Assembly (NCBI RefSeq): GCF_002209355.2
Contig: NZ_CP106855.1
Location: forward strand, 620,001-684,000
Direction: 5' to 3'
Source of the DNA: Bdellovibrio sp. SKB1291214
GTDB taxonomy: Bacteria > Bdellovibrionota > Bdellovibrionia > Bdellovibrionales > Bdellovibrionaceae
DNA length: 64,000 bases
Below the pieces are notes generated by a model. That model searched no databases, was not told where the DNA came from, and was given only the letters and a program-made list of their open reading frames with translations. Both the position numbers and the translations under genes were made by a program. Below, in pieces: positions 1 through 8,065 of this stretch; position 1 is the stretch's first letter, and every line of letters starts with the position of its first letter.

Positions 1-164
1 TCGAAATTTCCGTCGAAAAGTTAGAGTCCTAATTCGACATCAAATTCAGAAAATAATGCAACGCAGGATTCCGATGTTATCCTTATGGAAAGGACCCATG
101 AACTCGGATGTCCTTCGCGGGCGCAGGGATGCGCAAAGCCCACTGAATAATGTTTTCCCACCGC
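1..164. other. Left-edge region without a confident gene
   Basis: No convincing complete gene lies here. On the plus strand one frame stays open from base 2 to a TAA at 173-175, and another ends at a TAA at 30-32, so the 3' end of a gene entering from the left is possible, but the frame cannot be decided. The minus-strand reading frames across this stretch are shadows of the gene at 184-510. Confidence 0.3.
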
Positions 165-221
165 AAAGCCGATAAGGGATATTGTGAAATATCGACGTCT
201 CTTATCGGCTTTCTTTTTTTT
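165..221 (+). promoter_or_regulatory. Hairpin with U-run enclosing the start of the next gene
   Basis: Bases 165-176 (AAAGCCGATAAG) are perfectly complementary to 201-212. An inner stem pairs 178-183 (GATATT) with 188-193, leaving the GTG start codon (184-186) in the apical loop. A T-rich run follows at 211-221. This has the shape of an intrinsic terminator, yet it spans the Shine-Dalgarno-like AAGGGA and the first codons of the gene at 184. It may end an upstream transcript, act as a translational switch, or do both. Bases 148-175 also read TAATGTTT-N12-GCCGATAA, close to a FliA promoter, which is an alternative explanation for the left arm. Confidence 0.6.
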
Positions 222-510
222 CTTAGTGCCCGTACTCGCACAGGCGGAGTACCGCGTTTTCGTATTGAAAATTTCAAAGAGAGCACCGGCAGGCACTGCG
301 ACCCGGGCTCCAGCTGATGGCGGCCAAGGCTTTCGTCTAGTAGAGAGCACCCTGGACCCCGAACAGTACCGATCCTTCTATCCCGTCGCACCTGATGAAG
401 ACATTACCTATATCGATACGTGGCGCTGCTATGGTCGAACCGGCGACTTTGCTCCGCACTGCCCCAACCCTAAAGGCCAGAATCCCTCCGAACAAACTCC
501 GGCATCTTAA
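184..510 (+). CDS. Small secreted protein of unknown function
   Basis: The product has 108 residues. Residues 1-21 look like a signal peptide: KYRR, then a run of phenylalanine and leucine, ending in AQA, so the mature protein would begin at about EYRVF. The mature part has two cysteines and a Tyr/Pro-rich centre (STLDPEQYRSFYP). No catalytic motif is visible and I do not recognise a family. GTG is the only credible start: AAGGGA sits just upstream and an in-frame stop lies 36 bases before it. The T-run of the overlapping hairpin encodes the FFFF core of the signal peptide. The next gene starts 32 bases downstream on the same strand. Confidence 0.65.
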   Translation: MKYRRLLSAFFFFLVPVLAQAEYRVFVLKISKRAPAGTATRAPADGGQGFRLVESTLDPEQYRSFYPVAPDEDITYIDTWRCYGRTGDFAPHCPNPKGQNPSEQTPAS

Positions 511-542
511 TCGAATTGCCTCTTTTTGATACACTAGTGGAT

Positions 543-1826
543 ATGTCATCTATCGACAATTCCACACGTAAAGCGCAGCAAGCCGAACTGAATGATCTTC
601 AGACGGAATTCAATCGCAAGAAAAAGCAGATCTCCAAAGAAAATGAAACTCAACTGGCCGATCTACGCGATTACTATGCTGATAAAAGAGAAAACGTGCG
701 TGAGACGAACGAGGCCGCGATCAATCACATTCGTGATCGTCAAAAAGAATTGGTCGATACCTCGGCGGAACAACGTCGTCAGCTAGCTGATAACTACAAT
801 GCTAAAACGGCTTCCCTGCAAAAGGGATATGACGAAAAACTTAACGAAACTCGTGATAAACGCCAACAGCAATTAGCGACAGTGCAAGCGGACTCCGCAA
901 ACAAAATTAAGGAAACTCAAGACTATACTCAAGGGCAAGTAAACTCCATTCGCGAAAAATCTGCCCAAGATGTTCAAGTCGCTAAGGAGCGCTACAATAA
1001 AGAGATGAAGGATATCAATTCCTTCGCGCAGAAACGCGTGGACAACCAACGTGCCCAAAACGAAATGACATTGAATAACGAGATTGAACGAGGCAAAGCC
1101 TCTCAAGAACGTTTGCGTAATACACAAGAAAAGCAATACACAGAAGTTCGTGAGCGAGGAGAATCAAAAATCGCCATCGCTCAAGAGCAAAATGAAAAGA
1201 AATTAGTTCGCTCCAATGCTGACGCTGAAAATCGTTATGAAAAACAACAAAAGCAGTGGGATAGCAAAGAAAAGAACCTAAATGCTCAGTACAGCCAGCG
1301 TGTGATGCAAAATAAAAAAGCGTACGAAAAAGAGCTTAAAACTCAGAACGAACATTTCAAGAGCACCTATCAGAAAAACGACGCTGCGAACCGTGAGTCT
1401 TTGAATATTCAAGAAGACATGTACGCGAAAGAACTGGCAACTACACGCCAGGAATTCGTAAAACAAGCAGCCAAGTACTCTTCGAAAGAAAACGATCCAT
1501 TTTACAAAATCGAAAATCGTGGCAGCGTGATGCACGAAACTCCGAATTTCTATGTTCTACGTGCCTTCGTCCCTGAGCACGAAAAAGACAGCGTCAGAGT
1601 CTCGATCCAAAACGACAAAGCGATGGTTTCTGGGCAGCGCTCCTTTAAAGACAACATCGCAGACGACACTAAGAAAGTAACTTCCAGCAGCTATCAAACC
1701 TTCCGGGAAGAGTTCGCTTTCGATAAGCCCATCATCTCTGAAGGTATGACCCGCGAACGGGACGGCGACTTCGTGGTTTACACGATCCCTAAAGGCAACA
1801 TCTCGGGCTACAGCCGCAAAGCTTAA
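543..1826 (+). CDS. Long coiled-coil protein with C-terminal alpha-crystallin (Hsp20-like) domain
   Basis: The product has 427 residues from ATG 543; an in-frame TTG at 516 would add nine. Roughly the first 320 residues are charged and rich in Lys, Glu, Gln and Asn, with no proline-rich breaks, as in a continuous coiled coil. There is no signal peptide or membrane segment, so it is probably cytoplasmic. The last 90 or so residues read like a small heat-shock protein core: NFYVLRAFVPEHEKDSVRVS, then a MVSGQRSFKD strand, then YQTFREEFAFDKPI, ending in VVYTIPKG. That matches the Hsp20 pattern of an ERxFGxFxRxFxLP-like segment followed by a terminal V-x-IPK. A scaffold or chaperone role is inference. 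Confidence 0.75.
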   Translation: MSSIDNSTRKAQQAELNDLQTEFNRKKKQISKENETQLADLRDYYADKRENVRETNEAAINHIRDRQKELVDTSAEQRRQLADNYNAKTASLQKGYDEKLNETRDKRQQQLATVQADSANKIKETQDYTQGQVNSIREKSAQDVQVAKERYNKEMKDINSFAQKRVDNQRAQNEMTLNNEIERGKASQERLRNTQEKQYTEVRERGESKIAIAQEQNEKKLVRSNADAENRYEKQQKQWDSKEKNLNAQYSQRVMQNKKAYEKELKTQNEHFKSTYQKNDAANRESLNIQEDMYAKELATTRQEFVKQAAKYSSKENDPFYKIENRGSVMHETPNFYVLRAFVPEHEKDSVRVSIQNDKAMVSGQRSFKDNIADDTKKVTSSSYQTFREEFAFDKPIISEGMTRERDGDFVVYTIPKGNISGYSRKA

Positions 1827-1858
1827 CACTGGTATTCAGCGCTGACCGTACAACTCCG

Positions 1859-2407
1859 TTAGCTTCGGCGAAATGCCCCACTTAGTACCGGGACCAGATA
1901 AAACATTGGCAGCTGAATTTCCGCAGATTTTGATTCCATAAACTGTGCTGAAAACTTTAAATTGCACACTAGAACATCGTCGTTCAAACCCGGAATATGC
2001 TCCAGATTATTCTTTAGTAAATAGAGAGGTTCGTACTTTCTTTTGATCAAGTGAGCAAAGACATCCTTCAATATAGTATCTAAAAAAGCGCCATCTCCGC
2101 GGCCCATAAATTCTATACCTACATCTTCCCTTTGCTCAGCCACAACTTCCACTTGAAAAATGATGGCCGAGCCTTTAGAAAAAGCACGCACATTGCGCAC
2201 CAAAATTTTGCCTTCTTCAGAGTGTAAATAATCATGCAACTCTCCCCGATCCGTATACTCCACCAAGTGAGACGCCAGATTCTGTCGTCCAAAGATGTGA
2301 TGAGATTCGTCATAGAGATACTGATTCATGGAAGTGTTTTGTTGTTGGCCTTTGAACAGAGCAAGAACTGGATACTGGTATACCGGAGAGCCACTAAATT
2401 TAATCAT
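1859..2407 (-). CDS. Conserved-looking protein of unknown function
   Basis: The product has 182 residues from ATG 2407 (MIKFSGSP). A GTG at 2482 would add 25 mostly aromatic residues, and an ATG at 2329 (MNQYLYDE) would shorten it. None of these starts has a good Shine-Dalgarno, so the start is uncertain. It appears soluble. The C-terminal stretch from DDVLVCNLKFSAQ to MFYLVPVL resembles the strand-then-proline ending of FliM/CheC-type domains, but the match is too weak to name. It is convergent with the coiled-coil gene. Confidence 0.5.
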   Translation of the reverse strand: MIKFSGSPVYQYPVLALFKGQQQNTSMNQYLYDESHHIFGRQNLASHLVEYTDRGELHDYLHSEEGKILVRNVRAFSKGSAIIFQVEVVAEQREDVGIEFMGRGDGAFLDTILKDVFAHLIKRKYEPLYLLKNNLEHIPGLNDDVLVCNLKFSAQFMESKSAEIQLPMFYLVPVLSGAFRRS

Positions 2408-2521
2408 AAAAACAAATTTATATTTATAAATAACAAATGAGAAGAAAAAAAGGGAACACACTATTCGGAGTCGAGGATACACTTGTTCAGTGCGCTGATT
2501 TTAGCCAAACGAAAGAATAAA

Positions 2522-2545
2522 AAAGGGACCGGATGGTCCCTTATG
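2522..2545 (-). terminator. Intrinsic terminator of the LuxR-type gene
   Basis: Read on the minus strand, AAGGGACC pairs with GGTCCCTT around a four-base loop and is followed by a run of T. The stem overlaps the stop codon of the LuxR-type gene. Confidence 0.8.
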
Positions 2546-2849
2546 ACAGTTCGAACTTTGGAACTTTGCAAGGATTCAGAAGATCTTCAAGGAAGAATGC
2601 CGCTAACTGATGACGTCCCTCTACGGCTGCTTTCTTGTACAGAATCAAAGCTTGTTGTCGAACGGTGGTTTCTGATGTCCCGCGAGTTTGAGCAATAGCT
2701 CGCAAGCTCAGTCCTTTTAATAGTAACAAACCGATGTCACCTTCGGTTTTGGTAAGACCCCATTTTTGAAACTGGCGTTGAACGATAGGATGAATTCCGC
2801 CAGTCGGGATACATACGTGTGCACATGTTGATTTAATCATATCCTGCAT
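2541..2849 (-). CDS. Stand-alone LuxR/GerE-type helix-turn-helix protein
   Basis: The product has 102 residues. From about residue 28 it shows the LuxR DNA-binding domain: WGLTKTEGDIGLLLLKGLS, then RAIAQTRGTSETTVRQQ as the helix-turn-helix, then a third helix ending AFFLEDLL. There is no receiver or ligand-binding domain. The N-terminal 27 residues include two cysteines. GAGGAG lies seven bases before the ATG. The DNA target and signal are not visible. It may work as a small DNA-binding partner whose sensor is encoded elsewhere. Confidence 0.85.
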   Translation of the reverse strand: MQDMIKSTCAHVCIPTGGIHPIVQRQFQKWGLTKTEGDIGLLLLKGLSLRAIAQTRGTSETTVRQQALILYKKAAVEGRHQLAAFFLEDLLNPCKVPKFELS

Positions 2850-2962
2850 GGTGTTCTCCTCTAGAGAACATAAAATGCGATAATTTCTTATATGTCATCT
2901 AACATGTGTGAGAAAAATTGCAAATTTGAGAAAGTTTAGTCTCAATCTCAATTAAATGAGGT

Positions 2963-3205
2963 TTAGGCCTTTAAAAGATAACGCACTTCGCGCATAACAA
3001 AACTTAATCTTGTTTGCATATCATAAAGCATTTCCAGATTAGAGTGCAATTGAGCGATAGCGTCTGACGACTGAACAGGTTTGTCTGAAAGTTCGTGGTA
3101 ACTTACGTGGGCAGATGGTTCCGATGAAACAAAAGAGTCCATAAAGGATTCAACAACTGCTGTTTCTTGAACTTGCACTGTCTCATTCTTGTTTACTACT
3201 CTCAT
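2963..3205 (-). CDS. Small protein of unknown function
   Basis: The product has 80 residues from ATG 3205, chosen because AGGAG lies six bases upstream; the frame also runs 24 codons further upstream without an RBS. It begins MRVVNKNETVQVQ and ends with a likely amphipathic helix rich in Leu, Met and Arg (LHSNLEMLYDMQTRLSFVM). No signal peptide or known motif is visible. It is encoded alone between two minus-strand genes. Function unknown. Confidence 0.6.
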   Translation of the reverse strand: MRVVNKNETVQVQETAVVESFMDSFVSSEPSAHVSYHELSDKPVQSSDAIAQLHSNLEMLYDMQTRLSFVMREVRYLLKA

Positions 3206-3316
3206 CGTGAACTCCTGATTCTGTGCGCCTTTGGAGGCGCCGACATAAAAGTCTATTTCTAAAAAACTACATCTCAACTTAAATAAACTTACATAAAACT
3301 TTTACAAGCCGAGTCA

Positions 3317-3934
3317 CTAGTACTCGCACTTCAAATCCGTCGTATCTGTGGCAGATGGCTCAGTGCGGTCGTCACCGCTGCGCAGATAAGTTTGCATCAC
3401 CGAAGAAGCTGCCTTGTCGTCGTTATGTTTTAGACCCAAAACATGTCCCATTTCGTGAAGGATCAGCGCTTCGATATTAACTGAAGATCCTGATTTGCTT
3501 TGATTCCAATAAAACGTGAAATCCTTGGTATTTACGCGAATGTCAGTTTCATTAATTTGGTCACCTCTCCACAAAACCGATGTACGAGCTTGTTCAGATC
3601 CTCTTTCAGTTTCCCAAGTATCCATGAAATAGATGACGTTCTTCCCGTCTTGACGAGGAGAGTTCGGACCAGAAACACGTGGAGTTGTTACGATATTAAA
3701 GAGTTTGCGACCCGCAGACTTTTCCCACGTTTGAGCAGCGCTTACGATAGCTCCAACGTATTCTTCTGGAACAGACGTATGCAGATACATAGTCACAGGC
3801 ACTTCGGCCTTCCAAGAGACACGCTCACCGTAACTGTTTTGCACGAAACCACAGCTGTCTTGCGATTTGGGCGCACAGGCTCCAAGAGCCAAAGCCATAA
3901 CCACGAGCGATGTGACGCCAATCCACTTCAACAT
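3317..3934 (-). CDS. Matrixin-like zinc metalloprotease lipoprotein
   Basis: The product has 205 residues from ATG 3934, with AGGAGG eight bases upstream. The N-terminus is a lipoprotein signal ending LALGAC, with Cys20 the likely lipidated residue. The zinc signature HEMGHVLGLKH has His160, His164 and His170 as ligands and Glu161 as the general base. SSVM supplies the methionine of the metzincin Met-turn at about residue 180. Length and order fit a bare M10-type catalytic domain without a pro-domain. It would act at the cell envelope or on the outside, perhaps on prey or host protein, which is inference. Confidence 0.85.
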   Translation of the reverse strand: MLKWIGVTSLVVMALALGACAPKSQDSCGFVQNSYGERVSWKAEVPVTMYLHTSVPEEYVGAIVSAAQTWEKSAGRKLFNIVTTPRVSGPNSPRQDGKNVIYFMDTWETERGSEQARTSVLWRGDQINETDIRVNTKDFTFYWNQSKSGSSVNIEALILHEMGHVLGLKHNDDKAASSVMQTYLRSGDDRTEPSATDTTDLKCEY

Positions 3935-4242
3935 GAGCAAGTCCTCCTGATGATTCCTATTACAAAGAAAGGACCACTCTGTTCCACCCGCGGGACGTAC
4001 CTAACCCACTGATATTCCATAATTTTTAAATATTTACGTTTTTTGGCAATCGGCGGATGAGACAGACACCTCATGTTGATTCCAGCGACAGCCATCTGAT
4101 TAACTCATAAGTCATTGATTTATAAGGATATTTACGTGTTTATCTTTTAGACACCCCTTCGCCGCAAATGGGGAGTTTTAAACCAATTTATTGAGGTTTG
4201 AGCTCAAACTTGGTAAATCTGTTCCATTCCGAAAGGCAAACT
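3935..4242. other. Divergent intergenic region before the isocitrate dehydrogenase gene
   Basis: About 300 bases without a gene separate two divergent genes. They hold the protease RBS at the left edge and AT-rich stretches likely to contain both promoters. Two copies of ATATTTACGT/ATATTTACGTG-like sequence occur near 4030 and 4130. A 14-base palindrome lies at 4196-4209. I see no convincing sigma-70 hexamer pair. Confidence 0.5.
4196..4209. promoter_or_regulatory. Perfect palindrome upstream of icd, possible operator
   Basis: GTTTGAGCTCAAAC is a perfect 14-base palindrome, 33 bases before the start of the isocitrate dehydrogenase gene. It has no T-run, so it is more likely a dimeric repressor site than a terminator. 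The binding protein is unknown. Confidence 0.4.
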
Positions 4243-5238
4243 ATGATGAAACTGACTGTGATCCCTGGTGACGGTATTGGCCCTGAAATTATGACCCAAG
4301 TAATTCGCGTTCTTAAGCACGTGCATGCTCCGTTTGAATACGAGGAGCACCAAGCCGGCGAGATCGCATTAGCTAAAATGGGTGATCTTCTTCCGCAAAC
4401 GACGGTTGATTCAATCAATAAAAACAAACTTGCGATCAAAGGTCCTACGACAACACCCGTTGGTGGCGGCCATAAATCCATCAACGTAACGATGAGACAA
4501 AAATTTGATCTTTACGCCAATGTCAGACCGGTGCGTTCTCTTCCCGGCGTACAGTGTGTGGCTTCCGATGTGAATCTGACAATCGTGCGTGAAAATACGG
4601 AAGATCTTTATGCTGGTATTGAGCGCATGGTGGATGAAAATACGGCAGAGTCTATTAAACGCATCACGCGCAAAGGCTCTGAAAGAATCGCACGCTATGC
4701 CTATGACCTGGCTCAAAAAACAGGCCGCAAACAAGTGGCCATCGTCCACAAAGCAAACATCATGAAAATGTCGGATGGCTTGTTCTTGAAAGTCGCTCAA
4801 GAAGTCGGCTGGCAGTATCCAAATATCCAAACTAAGGACGTTATCGTCGACAACGCCTGCATGCAGCTGGTGACGCGCCCACAGCAGTTTGATGTGATCG
4901 TCACTGAAAACTTGTACGGCGATATCCTGTCGGATCTTTGCGCTGGCTTAGTTGGCGGTTTGGGAGTTGTTCCAGGCGCTAATATCGGCGAAAAAGCCGC
5001 GATCTTTGAAGCGGTTCACGGTTCTGCACCAGATATTGCTGGTCAAAACAAAGCCAACCCAACAGCATTGCTGCAATCTGCAGTGATGATGCTTCAACAC
5101 GTGGGCGAGCAAGCCAAAGCTGATTCGATTATGAAAGCTTTGATCGCAGCATTGTCTGATGTAAATGCTCGTACTGGTGATCTGGGCGGCAAAGGAACAA
5201 CTGTGTCGTTCACCGACGCCATCATCCAAAAACTTTAA
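4243..5238 (+). CDS. icd: Isocitrate dehydrogenase, NAD-type
   Basis: The product has 331 residues and belongs to the isocitrate/isopropylmalate dehydrogenase family. It oxidatively decarboxylates isocitrate to 2-oxoglutarate in the TCA cycle. The substrate-loop sequence SINVTMRQKFDLYANVRP fits isocitrate rather than isopropylmalate dehydrogenases. VRENTEDLYAG, the catalytic lysine segment VHKANIMKMSDG and the metal-binding stretch ENLYGDILSDL are all present. The cofactor motif HGSAPDIAG has Asp-Ile where NADP enzymes carry Lys-Tyr, which points to NAD. ATG 4243 follows GAAAGG by six bases. It has its own terminator and appears monocistronic. Confidence 0.92.
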   Translation: MMKLTVIPGDGIGPEIMTQVIRVLKHVHAPFEYEEHQAGEIALAKMGDLLPQTTVDSINKNKLAIKGPTTTPVGGGHKSINVTMRQKFDLYANVRPVRSLPGVQCVASDVNLTIVRENTEDLYAGIERMVDENTAESIKRITRKGSERIARYAYDLAQKTGRKQVAIVHKANIMKMSDGLFLKVAQEVGWQYPNIQTKDVIVDNACMQLVTRPQQFDVIVTENLYGDILSDLCAGLVGGLGVVPGANIGEKAAIFEAVHGSAPDIAGQNKANPTALLQSAVMMLQHVGEQAKADSIMKALIAALSDVNARTGDLGGKGTTVSFTDAIIQKL

Positions 5239-5246
5239 AACGGAAC

Positions 5247-5304
5247 GGTGCCAGGTCCTATTTCTTCGCACAGCGTGGCAAGGAATAGGACCTGGCACCT
5301 TTTT
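5247..5304 (+). terminator. Strong terminator with 16-base perfect arms
   Basis: GGTGCCAGGTCCTATT at 5247-5262 is perfectly complementary to 5284-5299, separated by a 21-base loop and followed by TTTTT. It ends the icd transcript. The arms are longer than most terminators here and could be a dispersed repeat. Confidence 0.85.
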
Positions 5305-5341
5305 CTTCCCTCTCGCACTAAACATCCTTAGCATTAAGGAT

Positions 5342-5806
5342 ATGAAAAAACTGATTTCTCTTCTGTGCGTTTGCTTCCTTTTTTCTGCCTGCGCAACCAA
5401 TCAAAAAAGCCGTTTAGCGGCAACTTTAGCCGGTGTCGGCGTTGGTGCCGTGGTGGGGGCCTCGACAGCTCCTTCCGATGAAAAACCAGAATTGCATGCC
5501 ATGTACTGGGGCGGAATCATCGGTGTTATCACGGCCATCGCTGCAAATTTTTATTTCAACGATAAAACAGATATCGACATGGTTCGTCTTGAAAACGAGA
5601 AAATGAAAGCTCAATTGGATTTCTTTCAAAGCGGTACCGCCACTCTTTTGAAAGAGACCAAAGGCTCTGCAGATCGCAAATATTTCCAAAGCGGTAAAGC
5701 AAAAATCAAACTTTATAAAATCGATCAGTGGGTGGACGAGGGTCCTAACAAAAAATACCACCGCGACCAAATGATTGAAATCTTGCCTCTTGAAAAGGGC
5801 GAGTGA
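5342..5806 (+). CDS. Glycine-zipper lipoprotein
   Basis: The product has 154 residues. The lipoprotein signal ends LFSAC, with lipidated Cys at about residue 18. A glycine-rich segment follows (ATLAGVGVGAVVGAS), then a hydrophobic stretch (YWGGIIGVITAIAANFYF), then a charged C-terminal region. Its stop overlaps the ATG of the next gene in TGATG, so the two are translationally coupled. The neighbour looks TraE/TraK-like, so this could be the matching envelope lipoprotein, but that is inference. Confidence 0.7.
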   Translation: MKKLISLLCVCFLFSACATNQKSRLAATLAGVGVGAVVGASTAPSDEKPELHAMYWGGIIGVITAIAANFYFNDKTDIDMVRLENEKMKAQLDFFQSGTATLLKETKGSADRKYFQSGKAKIKLYKIDQWVDEGPNKKYHRDQMIEILPLEKGE

Positions 5807-6717
5807 TGAAAAAGTATTTGTGGCCCACGCTTTTCGCAGCCTCTACAATTTGGGCCTCGGTTGTCAGTGTTCTTTACTGGCAGCTGCGTTCTAATCCTCG
5901 TGTGATAGCAGTCACCACGGACATGTCAGCGACTGAAAAAGGTCGTCCCCAAAGTTTTCAGGTGGCCGAGATGGAAAAGGTCACGTTCCTGCGCCAATAT
6001 TTGGATCGCTATTTTACTTATGATTCGAACAACTTTTGGCAATCTCAGACGTCATTGACGTTCTTGATGTCACAAAGCTTGCGTGAAAAACGGATTCAAG
6101 AAGTGCAACGTCTGCGCGATAAGATTCAAAGCAAGTCCTTAAACCAAAAAAGTTTGCTTTTATCGTTAGCTCAAACTGCAGAAAACCGCTATCACGCCCT
6201 GCTATCCCTGCAAATCAGTGAAGAGCGAGGCAAGGTCAACCAGCTTTATGTGGGTGTTGATTTGGCCATTGAAAGCACCGACAGAACCTTAGAAAATCCG
6301 TGGGGATTTTTGATCACGCAGATGAACTTTCCGCAAACTTCGCCGGATGCTGTGACATTGTCTTCAACTTTGGGCATTCGCGAAAAAGCTCCCCTGGTGA
6401 TTACATTCCCTTGTGCGATTGAAAATATTGAGGTGAATCCTGAATCCGTGATTGAAACTAAAATTACGACTCTGAACGTTTCAGAGATTCAACTCACAGC
6501 CGCCAAAAAATTCGCGACGGCTGTAACGATGATCGCATTTTGTAAAGATAAGGAATATCATTTCTCGGTAAGTTCCGCAGAAAAAAACTCTGACATGTTC
6601 CGAGCGTTTACTGCGGATCTGGCTCAGATGCGCAAGATCCCCGCAGGACAAAAAAAGGGTAAAGATATTTACGATAAGACGATCGAAAATGTTTTAGGAA
6701 TTCAAATTGAAAATTAA
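5806..6717 (+). CDS. TraE/TraK-like inner-membrane protein
   Basis: The product has 303 residues from ATG 5806. There is one N-terminal membrane segment (about residues 7-27), then WQLRSNPRVIAVTTDMSA and a helical segment (YLDRYFTYDSNNFWQSQTSL). This is the layout of conjugative TraE/VirB8-type proteins. The second half (about 195-275) resembles a TraK/secretin-like strand domain: TLSSTLGIREKAPLVITFPC, then IENIEVNPES. No other conjugation gene lies nearby. It could be a remnant or re-used part of a type IV secretion envelope bridge. Its stop overlaps that of the kinase gene by four bases, convergently. Confidence 0.5.
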   Translation: MKKYLWPTLFAASTIWASVVSVLYWQLRSNPRVIAVTTDMSATEKGRPQSFQVAEMEKVTFLRQYLDRYFTYDSNNFWQSQTSLTFLMSQSLREKRIQEVQRLRDKIQSKSLNQKSLLLSLAQTAENRYHALLSLQISEERGKVNQLYVGVDLAIESTDRTLENPWGFLITQMNFPQTSPDAVTLSSTLGIREKAPLVITFPCAIENIEVNPESVIETKITTLNVSEIQLTAAKKFATAVTMIAFCKDKEYHFSVSSAEKNSDMFRAFTADLAQMRKIPAGQKKGKDIYDKTIENVLGIQIEN

Positions 6718-7910
6718 GAAATCTTTTCTGTCGTCATGGCAAAATGTTTTGGAATAATCATAATCACCTGAGTTCCCACACCGACGCGAGAACGCAACTG
6801 CAAATCACCACCAACAGCCTGCAATGTTTTGCGAGCATCATACAGACCTAACCCGTTGCCGTTTTCTTTGCCAAAGCTTTTTCCCTCTTCCATCAATTGC
6901 GGAAGAACGTCTTCAGGAATTCCGCTGCCGTTATCCATAATCTGCAACAACCAGTTCTGATCGCGATCCAATAAAGACACACTGATGCTGGCTTCGGATT
7001 CTGGAGCTGCCTCCACGGAGTTATTTAAAATATTTCCCAGGACCCGCATCATTTTCATTTCATCAAGAGGCATGATGAGTTTTTCCGCTTTGACATGTTG
7101 ATGCCAGGTGAATTCAATATTCGGGTAAGAAAATCTATATTCTTTCAGTAAGCTATTAGCTGCTTGGATAATATCGACACCATGGATTTTAGCAGCGGGT
7201 TTAGCCACTTCTTGGATCGCAGAATCCGGCAGTTTTTGTGTTCTGCTACGAAGTAGCAGATCGTCAGCAATGCCACGAATGCGTCCTACGGCCAGTCCCA
7301 AAAGCTCTTTTTTCTCGTGGCTCATTTCATGGGACAAAGTTGTAAGTGTTGTTAGTGCCATCAACGGACCACGAATGTCGTGCGCCACTTGACGGGAGAT
7401 CTCAGAGATTTCTCTGTTGCGTTCAAGTTCAGAATGAAGTTTTTGTTCCTTCAAGCGATTCAAAAGGTCTCTTCTTGAACCAAAAGATACGAAAACCAAT
7501 CCTAAGAAAATACCAATCAAAAAAATGGGCGAAGAAACTGTTTTGAAAGCCAGATCGGCGCTGCTATAGCACACTTGCACTTGGCCCGCAGGTAAAGAAA
7601 ACAGCGTAATGGGAATATCATTTTCAAAAGCACAGTGTTCGCTTTTAGCTTTAACTGAAACCTGCTCGACCGAGCTGTGTACTTCTTTAAGCTGTCCCAG
7701 AATTTTATCAAGCAATGTCGAATCTTGTTTTACTAACAAAGATTTGGCGATGTCTTCTTCCCAAATTGCAAAGTACTGGGCTACGGCCCCTTGTGCTCTG
7801 CGAACCTCCACCACGAAGCTTAATACAGAGATAGCCACCAACGCTGCCATAAAAGCGGACATCCAAGGCCATGAAGTTCGTTTAATAAGGTTGAGGGAGG
7901 TTTTTTCCAT
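6714..7910 (-). CDS. Membrane sensor histidine kinase
   Basis: The product has 398 residues from ATG 7910. Two membrane segments (about 17-35 and 127-143) flank a roughly 90-residue periplasmic sensor domain. The phosphoacceptor is His177 in QVAHDIRGPLMAL. The ATPase boxes are NILNNSVEA (N), DNGSGIP (G1) and GNGLGLYDARK (G2). No HAMP domain or response-regulator gene is nearby, so the partner is unknown. AAGGG lies directly before the start with short spacing; a longer frame extends 20 codons upstream without support. Confidence 0.88.
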   Translation of the reverse strand: MEKTSLNLIKRTSWPWMSAFMAALVAISVLSFVVEVRRAQGAVAQYFAIWEEDIAKSLLVKQDSTLLDKILGQLKEVHSSVEQVSVKAKSEHCAFENDIPITLFSLPAGQVQVCYSSADLAFKTVSSPIFLIGIFLGLVFVSFGSRRDLLNRLKEQKLHSELERNREISEISRQVAHDIRGPLMALTTLTTLSHEMSHEKKELLGLAVGRIRGIADDLLLRSRTQKLPDSAIQEVAKPAAKIHGVDIIQAANSLLKEYRFSYPNIEFTWHQHVKAEKLIMPLDEMKMMRVLGNILNNSVEAAPESEASISVSLLDRDQNWLLQIMDNGSGIPEDVLPQLMEEGKSFGKENGNGLGLYDARKTLQAVGGDLQLRSRVGVGTQVIMIIPKHFAMTTEKIS

Positions 7911-8037
7911 ACCCTTAACAAAGCAAGGAGCGATCCACGCCACGGAACACCACCGCGAGCTTGGGCGCAAAAACTATCAACAAGTGCCATTTCTTGAATG
8001 ACGCCTCAAAACGATGTGTCTCAGATTGATACACAAA

Positions 8038-8065
8038 AAAAAGGGAGCTTGCGCTCCCTTTTTTA
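8038..8065 (-). terminator. Terminator of hslO, symmetrical
   Basis: AAGGGAGC and GCTCCCTT (8041-8060) pair around TTGC, with A-rich and T-rich flanks, so it can work in both directions. It lies at the 3' end of the Hsp33 gene. Confidence 0.85.

Noticed and set aside
3500-4012. 170-codon plus-strand frame across the matrixin gene
   Set aside because: It is antisense to a protease with a complete zinc site and lipoprotein signal, and its protein has no motif or RBS.
4243-5238. 3-isopropylmalate dehydrogenase
   Set aside because: The substrate-loop sequence SINVTMRQKFDLYANVRP is of isocitrate dehydrogenase type and no leucine genes are nearby.
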